Below are positions 17,923 to 24,744 of a DNA stretch of 64,000 nucleotides, piece after piece; position 1 is the first letter of the stretch; every line of letters starts with the position of its first letter. The stretch lies in assembly GCA_037384425.1 (NCBI GenBank), contig JARROA010000011.1:1-64000 (forward strand). Reading direction: 5' to 3'. A program made the translations under genes and the position numbers. The notes under the pieces are model-generated. The model was given only the letters and a program-made list of their open reading frames with translations. It was not told the DNA's origin and made no database searches. This DNA is from Thiodiazotropha sp037384425 (GTDB taxonomy: Bacteria > Pseudomonadota > Gammaproteobacteria > Chromatiales > Chromatiaceae).

Positions 17923-18003
17923 GTAGCCCGGAAGCAACAACGTGGAATCCGGGGAGGTGTCAGGTCCGATGTCCCGGATTGCGCTTCGCTCCATCCGGGC
18001 TAC
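17923..18003. repeat. Palindromic repeat, family C (copy 2), overlapping a gene end
   Basis: GTAGCCCGG and CCGGGCTAC form the ends, and ATCCGGGG/CCCGGAT the inner pair. The last bases (CTA at 18000-18002) are also the stop codon of the membrane methyltransferase-like gene on the minus strand, so the repeat abuts and supplies its terminus. Confidence 0.85.
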
Positions 18004-20441
18004 AGCTGATGAGGGATTTGTTCTGGTCTCGGAAACACAACCCAGGCGATGAGATAGATTGCCGCGGCGGAGAGAATCACCGTCGAGTAGCCGAAATGGA
18101 TGGCCAGCAGTGTGGCCAGGCTGGCGCTGACCACCGAGGCATAGCCATTGACGCCCCAGGCCCAGGGCACCAGCGAGTCGGCGCATCGCTTCACCTCGCC
18201 AAGTGCCAGCGGGAAGGGCAGACCCATGAGAAAGGCCAGGGGCGCGATGAGCGAGAGGCTGAGCAACGATTTCGCCGCCAGAGACAGTTGCGAGAGCTGG
18301 TTGAAGATCCCATCCAGTGACAACAGATAGAGCAGGCTCAACAGCGCGATACCGGTAAAGGCCATTAGCGACAGCCTGCGCCGGCCCAGCCGCCGGTTCA
18401 AGGCGTCACAGCTGCGGCTGCCCAGCCCGGCGAAGACCAGAAAGGCGGTCAGGGTGGTGGCGATGGCGACGATCGGATGGTGCAGAAAAAGCAGGAAGCG
18501 CTGCATGAAGGCGATCTCGATGAAGAGAAAGGCGAGCCCGATGGCGATGAAATAGAGCAGCACGCGCCATCGGCTGATGGCCGTGACCAAAGAGTGTTGA
18601 TGACGTTTCAGCAGGATCAGCGGCGCCAGTATCAACAGGGCGCCGAGCACCAGGGTGATCCCCAGTGTCGCCAACAGAATCACATAGCCCCATTCGATCA
18701 GCGGCAGGCCGCCCTGACCACGCAGTTTCAGGGCCTCAAAGAAGCTGGGCCATTTGAAAAAGTGGTGGAAGTAGGGGCGGTCGTCGGTGGCGGGACGCAG
18801 GTTGAACTTGTAACGCTCGTAAAAGGCTTCGGCGTCACCCTTTGCCAGCGCCTGCGTGGCCCGGTAGAAGTCGGGCTCGGCGAGCTGGTTGTAGCGGTTG
18901 CTTTGCGATTCGGTGAGGCGATGGGTGTAGGCCAGGTCGAAAAAGCGCGCTTCGCTGAAGCGGGACACGGCGTCCAGCTCAGTGTCGCTGAAGGGGCCGT
19001 TCTTGATCAGCAGGGTGCCGGTCTGCCAGCTGCGAATCAGCACCAGGCGTCTTTCCGCTTGCGGCAGGTCCGCCTCCCGCATGGCCCGCAGCGCGGTAGC
19101 GAAGAGTTTCAACGTGTCCCGCGGCGGCAGTTTGATCCAGCGGGTGATGGCGAGATAGCCGCCTGGCGCCAGTCGTGACAGGTAGAGCGCCAGTGCCTCC
19201 TCGGTGTAGAGGTAGCTCTCGTTGAGGGCATAGAGACCGGAGGCGGAGGCGCCTGCGGCGTCGATCAGAGCGATCTGAATCAGGTCGTAGCGCTGCGCTG
19301 TATGACTGAGGAAATCGCGTGCCTCGGCGATGTGCAGCCGAGTGCCGGGCTGACGATAGACGGGGCCCGCGTAATCGGCGAAGCGTTGATCCACCAGTTC
19401 GACGACCTGGGGATTGAGTTCGAGGGCGTCGATCGATGACACGGCATGATAACGGGCCAGCAGCAGATCGCTGCCGGTACCGCTGCCGATGACCAGCAGA
19501 CTTCCGATCTGTCGCAGATGATAGGGCAGGGCGCTGGTGGTCTGGTCGAGATAGCTCAGTGCCTGGGTCGAGGCGGCAGCAGCCGAGATGGCGCTCAGGT
19601 TGTCGGCATCGGTGAACAGACCCAGTTGGTTGGGCGGCAGGGTGTCGGCGATCAGGCTCAATCCGGGCGCATGCCGGAACGGCACCAGATCACTGGAGAC
19701 CACGCTGAGATAGCCCAGGGGGCTGGAGCGTGTGTCGATGACCTGGGTTCCCTTGATCTGCAGGGTCTGGGCCAGGGCCTTGTAGGGGGAATAGCGCAGA
19801 GAGACATGCGGTGCGGCGACAACCAGCGCGAGGACGGTGATGCCGAGCGCTGCCTGGATCGCGCGAGCTCCGCCCGGCTTCAGTTCATGCACCGCCAGCC
19901 CGGCGGCGGCCAGACCGGCAAGACTGAGCACCACCAGTATCTGCTCCGGCAGCATCAGGTACATGAGGCCGATGATGGCGAGGGAGCCGGCGCCGGCACC
20001 CAGCAGATCGAGCGCATAGATGTTGCCGACGCGCTCCTGCGGATAGGCCATGAAGGTCATGCAGATGGCCCCGGCGGCAAACACGAAGGGCAGGGTCAGC
20101 AGCAGGAAGAGCAGTACCAGCCTGAGCGATTGGCGGGGGCTCCAGAGCAGCTCTTCGATGTTGAATTCGATGGCCTGAGCCAGCAGATAAGCCAGCATGG
20201 CGCTGACGGCGAACAGCCCGATGGCGATCACATAGGCCTGCGGGTAGCGGCGAATCGTCCGTTCGCCGAAGACCCACAACAGGCTTCCGCTGAAGCCATA
20301 GCCCAGGAGTGCCAGGCCGATCACCAGATAGGCGAAATGGTGCCACTGAATGATCGAAAACAGGCGCATCAACAGGACTTCGTAGCTGAGCGCCGTGGCG
20401 GAGAGCAGTGCCAGGGAGAGGTAGGGCGGTCGAGGGGACAT
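18000..20441 (-). CDS. Membrane-embedded spermidine-synthase-like protein
   Basis: An 813-residue protein in three parts: about six N-terminal helices (1-215), a soluble Rossmann methyltransferase/aminopropyltransferase domain (about 240-580), and six or seven C-terminal helices (590-805). The central domain has the SAM-type glycine motif VIGSGTGSDLLLARY, acidic partner DALELNPQVVELV, and a spermidine-synthase-like YDLIQIALIDA. This 'fused MFS/spermidine synthase' group is widespread but largely uncharacterised. The gene lies 19 bases after an exported Pcm-like gene on the same strand, so they are probably co-transcribed. The stop codon lies in a palindromic repeat. Confidence 0.82.
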   Translation of the reverse strand: MSPRPPYLSLALLSATALSYEVLLMRLFSIIQWHHFAYLVIGLALLGYGFSGSLLWVFGERTIRRYPQAYVIAIGLFAVSAMLAYLLAQAIEFNIEELLWSPRQSLRLVLLFLLLTLPFVFAAGAICMTFMAYPQERVGNIYALDLLGAGAGSLAIIGLMYLMLPEQILVVLSLAGLAAAGLAVHELKPGGARAIQAALGITVLALVVAAPHVSLRYSPYKALAQTLQIKGTQVIDTRSSPLGYLSVVSSDLVPFRHAPGLSLIADTLPPNQLGLFTDADNLSAISAAAASTQALSYLDQTTSALPYHLRQIGSLLVIGSGTGSDLLLARYHAVSSIDALELNPQVVELVDQRFADYAGPVYRQPGTRLHIAEARDFLSHTAQRYDLIQIALIDAAGASASGLYALNESYLYTEEALALYLSRLAPGGYLAITRWIKLPPRDTLKLFATALRAMREADLPQAERRLVLIRSWQTGTLLIKNGPFSDTELDAVSRFSEARFFDLAYTHRLTESQSNRYNQLAEPDFYRATQALAKGDAEAFYERYKFNLRPATDDRPYFHHFFKWPSFFEALKLRGQGGLPLIEWGYVILLATLGITLVLGALLILAPLILLKRHQHSLVTAISRWRVLLYFIAIGLAFLFIEIAFMQRFLLFLHHPIVAIATTLTAFLVFAGLGSRSCDALNRRLGRRRLSLMAFTGIALLSLLYLLSLDGIFNQLSQLSLAAKSLLSLSLIAPLAFLMGLPFPLALGEVKRCADSLVPWAWGVNGYASVVSASLATLLAIHFGYSTVILSAAAIYLIAWVVFPRPEQIPHQL

Positions 20442-20460
20442 GGGGCGTCCTCCCGTCCTG

Positions 20461-21189
20461 TCAGTGCTCGCCGGTCAACGGCACGAATCTGACCGGCAGG
20501 ATCTGCCTGACGCTGAGTTTTTCCTCCTCGTCCTTGTCGACCAGCAACAGCTGCTGGGTCATGAAGCGGCTGCCCACCGGGATGATCATGCGGCCGCCCG
20601 GTTTGAGCTGTTTCACCAGCGGTGGCGGGATGTGGCTGGCGGCGGCGGTGACGATGATGATGTCGTATGGGGCATGCGCCTCCCAGCCGAAGTAGCCGTC
20701 GCCGATCTTCACCTCGACGTTGTCGTAACCCAGCTTCTGCAGTCGCTCAGTGGCCTCTTCGCCCAGGGGCTCCACGATCTCCATGCTGTAGACCTGAGAC
20801 ACCAGCGGCGAGAGCACCGCCGCCTGGTAGCCGGAACCGGTGCCGATCTCCAGTGCCCGGTCTCCGGGCTGCGGATCGATCAGGTCGGTCATGATCGCCA
20901 CGATGTAGGGTTGCGAGATGGTTTGGCCGTAGCCGATCGGCAGCGGCCGGTTTTCATAGGCCCTGTCCTGCAGCTCCTCGGGCACGAACAGGTGGCGTGG
21001 CGTCTCACCCATGACCCGCAACACCCCCGGATTCAACGCCGGCCGTTGCAGGTATTCGCTGGTGCGGCGGACGTCGGCCTCGATCTCATCGATCATCCCC
21101 TGCCGCGCAGCCTCGAAGTCTGCCGCCGGCAGGAGGGAGGGGAGCAGGCAGAGTGTAACGAAACCGAAAAATGTGATTGGAAGACGCAT
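20461..21189 (-). CDS. pcm: Protein-L-isoaspartate O-methyltransferase, exported form
   Basis: A 242-residue Pcm homologue that repairs isoaspartyl residues using SAM. Motif I is ALEIGTGSGYQAAVLSPL; upstream is the PCMT signature PLPIGYGQTISQPYIVA, and PYDIIIVTAAASHIPPPL follows. Unlike E. coli Pcm, it begins with a hydrophobic signal peptide (MRLPITFFGFVTLCLLPSLL, cleavage near PAA-DF), so the mature enzyme would be periplasmic. SAM supply there is unclear. It lies just upstream of the spermidine-synthase-like membrane gene. Confidence 0.92.
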   Translation of the reverse strand: MRLPITFFGFVTLCLLPSLLPAADFEAARQGMIDEIEADVRRTSEYLQRPALNPGVLRVMGETPRHLFVPEELQDRAYENRPLPIGYGQTISQPYIVAIMTDLIDPQPGDRALEIGTGSGYQAAVLSPLVSQVYSMEIVEPLGEEATERLQKLGYDNVEVKIGDGYFGWEAHAPYDIIIVTAAASHIPPPLVKQLKPGGRMIIPVGSRFMTQQLLLVDKDEEEKLSVRQILPVRFVPLTGEH

Positions 21190-21350
21190 CGGGCACCTCG
21201 GATTTGGTTCCCCGTCTATCCTAAATTGTAGTCGTTGTGATTCGGTGAATCAGGCTGGGTCAGGGCCTGTAATCTGCTGGCTCCAGGAATAGCCTGGCGG
21301 AATCCATCGTATACGCGGGTGGCAACGTCCCGAGGTGTTGACGAGTTCCC

Positions 21351-21408
21351 CGGTGCGGCAAGCCGTGCCCTACGGGTGATATAAGCGTAGGGTGCGGCTT
21401 GCCGCACC
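21351..21408. repeat. Nested palindromic repeat, family A (copy 3)
   Basis: Arms CGGTGCGGCAAGCCGTGCCC and its near complement with a 13-bp spacer (GGGTGATATAAGC). The left arm differs from copy 1 by one base. It lies between the divergent pcm and DUF99 genes; the remainder of 21190-21489 holds no gene that I recognise. Confidence 0.88.
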
Positions 21409-21489
21409 AGGATGTTCGCTCAAGGAGTGAACCGGTAGTGATTGCCATTGGAGGTTTTCGGCAGTGATCGGAGCGGAGCGTATACAACC

Positions 21490-22056
21490 ATGAGCCAAGA
21501 CATCTCACATGTGATCGGTATCGACGACGCCCCCTTCGTGCCCGCTCATCGGGGTGACGTGCTCATCGTCGGCGCCGTCTTCGCCGGTGGACGCCTGGAG
21601 GGGGTTCTGCACAGCCGGGTCCGGCGCGATGGCGTCAACAGTACCCGGCGTATTGTCGAGATGGTCGGCGGATCCCGCTTCGCCGATCACCTCCAGCTGG
21701 TGATGCTGCAGGGCATCGCCTTCGCCGGTTTCAACGTGGTCGATATGCACGCCCTCAACCGCCTGCTCGATCTGCCGGTGCTGGTGGTGACGAGACGTCG
21801 TCCCGACCTGAAGGCGATCCGCGATGCGTTGCTCGGGCAGGTCCCGGGAGGGCGGCGCAAATGGCGCCTGATCGAGGCGGCGGGAGAGATGGAGCCCCTG
21901 GATTCACTCTACATACAGCGGGTCGGCATCGGCATGCCCGAGGCCAAGGCGGTGGTTCGGCGGCTGGCTGTCGCCGGTCACCTGCCGGAGCCCCTGCGCA
22001 CCGCCCATCTCATCGCCGGTGGGATGAGTCCTCTGCCGACGCGTCAGCGGGCCTGA
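21490..22056 (+). CDS. DUF99 family protein (endonuclease dU-like)
   Basis: A 188-residue protein with the DUF99 signatures: an N-terminal GIDDAPF, then GAVFAGGRLEGVLHSRV, QLVMLQGIAFAGFNVVDMH, DLPVLVVTRRRPD, and the C-terminal EPLRTAHLIAGG. DUF99 has an RNase H-like/endonuclease V-like fold and is mainly archaeal; an archaeal member was reported to cut deoxyuridine-containing DNA. The ATG at 21490 is preferred over upstream frame extension. The gene stands alone between a repeat and the metal/redox module. Its role in a bacterium is unknown. Confidence 0.85.
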   Translation: MSQDISHVIGIDDAPFVPAHRGDVLIVGAVFAGGRLEGVLHSRVRRDGVNSTRRIVEMVGGSRFADHLQLVMLQGIAFAGFNVVDMHALNRLLDLPVLVVTRRRPDLKAIRDALLGQVPGGRRKWRLIEAAGEMEPLDSLYIQRVGIGMPEAKAVVRRLAVAGHLPEPLRTAHLIAGGMSPLPTRQRA

Positions 22057-22183
22057 GCATTGCAGTATGCTTGACGGATTTTTGTGATTATCCCGATCAA
22101 TTTTGGACAGAAGGGGGAACTAAATCCACATTCCGCCATCATTTTGTTTAAGTGTGCGATCATCCATTCTAATAACTGACACT

Positions 22184-22567
22184 ATGTCCCGATCACCCGA
22201 TAGGCTGTCGTTTATTCTCCTGGCCCTGCTGCTGGCCTTTTCGCCGCTGCAGAACGTCATCGCGGGCCTGGACTCCCACATGGCCGTGCAAAAGGGTCTG
22301 CCGGGAATGACTGACACCGAATCCGGTGGCATGAGCATGCATGGCCATCAGGGCATGAACGCCGATTGCCAACATTGTGTTGAATATGATCAGACCGGAT
22401 GCGATGGTCACGGCTGTTCGCAAACCCACTGCACAGCCTGCTTCCCGGGGCTGCTTTCCACTACCAAACTGACCCTGACGACAACAAGTGCCGACAGCTA
22501 TCCGGTGTTCGATCAGGTCTTTTCGAACCGTTACAGCTCCCACCCATTCCGACCTCCCAAAACCTGA
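22184..22567 (+). CDS. Exported small Cys/His/Met-rich protein, probably metal-related
   Basis: 127 residues from ATG 22184 (an in-frame GTG lies at 22154). A hydrophobic N-terminus (8-28) resembles a signal peptide. The mature part has GMSMHGHQGMN and six cysteines with histidines at 62-86 (DCQHC, CDGHGC, HCTAC), suggesting metal or redox-cofactor binding. It resembles the small Cys-rich DUF2946-type proteins found beside copper genes, but I do not firmly recognise the family. It precedes cytochrome c, DUF411 and DUF4399 genes on the same strand. Confidence 0.65.
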   Translation: MSRSPDRLSFILLALLLAFSPLQNVIAGLDSHMAVQKGLPGMTDTESGGMSMHGHQGMNADCQHCVEYDQTGCDGHGCSQTHCTACFPGLLSTTKLTLTTTSADSYPVFDQVFSNRYSSHPFRPPKT

Positions 22568-22768
22568 CTTCCCTGCGGATCGCTAAGCACACGCGATCGC
22601 CCCATTGAAAGCTGTACGTTGGCCGGTGGCAACGTTGCGCCCGCCGTATGCAGAGGAAGAACACACAATGAGCGGTTCAAATGACTCGCAAACCTGGTGG
22701 ACGCCAGGCTTCAAATCGCATTGCGCTCCGGTGAAAGCGTGGTGTGTTGCTGAAGCGGGTGTTCGAGC

Positions 22769-23269
22769 GTGAAGAGGCAACTTTTGTATCTGTCCTTGGT
22801 GTTGATTGTTATTGGCTTCACGGCTTGTGACGACCAACAGGCAGAACCGGCCGTTAACGCTACTCAAGCGCCGGTTTTAGCGACTGTACAACCTGTGCGC
22901 TGGTACGACCGGACGCAGGTCGAGTGGGGTGATGGTCTATTCCAGACCCACTGCTCCGAATGCCATAAGCCGGACGCCTCGGGTACCTCGGATTGGCGCA
23001 CACCGCTGGCCAGCGGCAAGTATCCCCCGCCACCACTCGATGGCACGGCCCACACTTGGCATCACCCCTTAACCGTCCTGCGCCGCACCGTCAGGATCGG
23101 CGGTGTACCGCTGGGTGGAACCATGCCGGGATTCGCCGACAAGCTCACCAGCGAACAGATTGACGCCATTCTGGCATGGGTGCAGAGCCATTGGCCTGAT
23201 GAGATCTATCGCATCTGGCATGAGCGCAATATGCAGGCCAATGAACGATTGCAGTCCCAAAAGGGCTGA
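22769..23269 (+). CDS. Cytochrome c lipoprotein
   Basis: A 166-residue monohaem cytochrome c. A signal peptide ends in the lipobox GFTAC (Cys20), so it is lipid-anchored. The haem site is CSECH (62-66), and the probable axial Met is in GGTMPGFADKL (Met119). The C-terminal helix SEQIDAILAWVQSHWP is typical class I. It would face the periplasm. It is immediately followed by DUF411 (TGATG overlap of frames), which places electron transfer beside metal handling. Confidence 0.92.
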   Translation: MKRQLLYLSLVLIVIGFTACDDQQAEPAVNATQAPVLATVQPVRWYDRTQVEWGDGLFQTHCSECHKPDASGTSDWRTPLASGKYPPPPLDGTAHTWHHPLTVLRRTVRIGGVPLGGTMPGFADKLTSEQIDAILAWVQSHWPDEIYRIWHERNMQANERLQSQKG

Positions 23270-23298
23270 TGAATCAAAACACACGAATGGAGATACCG

Positions 23299-23796
23299 AT
23301 GACGAAGAAAACAAACGATAAGACAAAACGCAGCGTTAAATCCGCTACCCTGGCAGTGGCATTGCTGGTGAGTGTTGCCCTGCTTGTCGGGGGACTGATG
23401 TTGCATCAACAGCCTGCCCGGGCAGCCGATGTGGTGGTCTATAAAAGCCCGACCTGCGGCTGTTGCAGGGAATGGGTCAGCCACCTCAGAGAAAATGGTT
23501 TCGCGGTGACCGTGCACGACCGGCTCGACATGGATCCCGTCAAGCGCGCGATGGGCGTACCCCAAAGGCTGCAGTCCTGTCACACCGCGCAGGTGGGAGA
23601 CTACGTGATCGAAGGTCATGTCCCCGCCGCCGACATCGTCCGTCTGCTGAGGGAGAAGCTGCCGGTAAGGGGGCTGACCGCCCCTGGTATGCCCATGGGC
23701 TCGCTGGGCATGGAGGGACCGAGAAAGGATCCCTATGAAGTGCTGGCATTCCAACCCGACGGCAGGACAACCATCTACGCCCGACACAATCAATAG
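23299..23796 (+). CDS. DUF411 family metal-binding protein
   Basis: 165 residues from ATG 23299, which has GGAG six bases upstream; earlier in-frame ATGs at 23269 and 23287 are possible. A signal anchor or peptide (15-43) precedes the thioredoxin-like domain with VYKSPTCGCCREWV (Cys53, 55, 56). The family-specific SCHTA, EGHVPA and GMPMGSLGMEG motifs follow. DUF411 proteins (sometimes called CopG) occur in copper-resistance loci and bind copper through these Cys/Met residues. Location should be periplasmic. It is sandwiched between cytochrome c and DUF4399 genes. Confidence 0.92.
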   Translation: MTKKTNDKTKRSVKSATLAVALLVSVALLVGGLMLHQQPARAADVVVYKSPTCGCCREWVSHLRENGFAVTVHDRLDMDPVKRAMGVPQRLQSCHTAQVGDYVIEGHVPAADIVRLLREKLPVRGLTAPGMPMGSLGMEGPRKDPYEVLAFQPDGRTTIYARHNQ

Positions 23797-23804
23797 GAAG
23801 CATC

Positions 23805-24233
23805 ATGAATATCAAACAGAACCTATTGGCCGTACTGGTGTTGCTGATGACGTCACTATCCGCCACGGCTCACACACCGCCGCCGAATGCCAAGGTCTTT
23901 TTCATCGGTATCGAAGACGGCGCGGTGGTCGAGAGTCCGTTTAAGGTCAAATTCGGTATCGAGGGTTTTGGCATCACACCGGCCGGTACCCAGGGGAAGA
24001 TCCGACACAAGGCCGGGCATCACCATCTGCTGATCGATGTGGATACAGCGCCCGATCTGGACAGTCCGATCCCCCGGGACGCGCACCACCTGCACTTCGA
24101 CCGGGGGGAGACAGAGACGGTGCTGGAACTCCCGCCGGGAATCCACACCCTTCAATTACTGCTGGGCGACGAGGATCATGAACCGCAGGATCCGGCGCTG
24201 ATGTCGGAGAAGATCACCATTCATGTGAATTAA
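23805..24233 (+). CDS. DUF4399 family periplasmic protein
   Basis: A 142-residue exported protein; the signal peptide ends at ATA-HT (residues 20-22). The body has the DUF4399 hallmarks VFFIGIEDGAVVESPFKV, HKAGHHHLLID, HHLHFDRGETET and HTLQLLLGDEDHEP. Many clustered histidines make metal binding plausible, though none has been shown to my knowledge. It lies eight bases after the DUF411 gene and is surely in the same transcript. Confidence 0.88.
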   Translation: MNIKQNLLAVLVLLMTSLSATAHTPPPNAKVFFIGIEDGAVVESPFKVKFGIEGFGITPAGTQGKIRHKAGHHHLLIDVDTAPDLDSPIPRDAHHLHFDRGETETVLELPPGIHTLQLLLGDEDHEPQDPALMSEKITIHVN

Positions 24234-24324
24234 TTGTGGTTTTTATCAGTGGCCGATTGGATTGAAGAGTCTTATGTCTCCTGAAACGGTTGAACCTGAG
24301 TCGCTTTGAGTAATCGGAGTTTGT

Positions 24325-24678
24325 ATGAAAGCACGTGAAAGCCTAAAACCCTCGGGACCCTGGGAAGTGCGGCGTCGAATACGGCTGCCTTCCCTGTCGC
24401 ACCAGGCCGATGCTCTCGCTGTCGAAGGCGTCATCTCGGCACTGCCTGGCGTGGTCACTGCCGTGGCCGATGTGGAAAAGCAGCGACTGGACATACGATA
24501 CGATGCCAGTCGTCTGAACTATCTGCGCATCGTGGAGGCGTTGGAACAGACCGGGTTTCCGGCGCTGGTCAGCTGGTGGAGCCGGATGAAAAGCAACTGG
24601 TACCGTTTTACCGACGAAACCGCCAGGGAAAATGCCAATGTCCCACCCTCTGCCTGCTGCAATAAACCGCCCAGATAG
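24325..24678 (+). CDS. HMA-like domain protein lacking the CxxC motif
   Basis: A 117-residue cytoplasmic protein. Residues 13-80 follow the heavy-metal-associated fold: RRRIRLPSLSHQADALAVEG, then GVVTAVADVEKQRLDIRYD, then RIVEALEQTGFP. The loop where MxCxxC should be is PSLSHQAD, so the usual metal ligands are absent. The C-terminal tail carries an unusual CC pair (SACCNKPPR) that could replace them. It is convergent with the RND pump 2 genes and 91 bases downstream of DUF4399. Confidence 0.75.
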   Translation: MKARESLKPSGPWEVRRRIRLPSLSHQADALAVEGVISALPGVVTAVADVEKQRLDIRYDASRLNYLRIVEALEQTGFPALVSWWSRMKSNWYRFTDETARENANVPPSACCNKPPR

Positions 24679-24744
24679 AACGCGATACGCTTCAGCGAAG
24701 CAATCGCGCAAAACAGCAGTGCCGGTGGCACGATCGATTCACAG

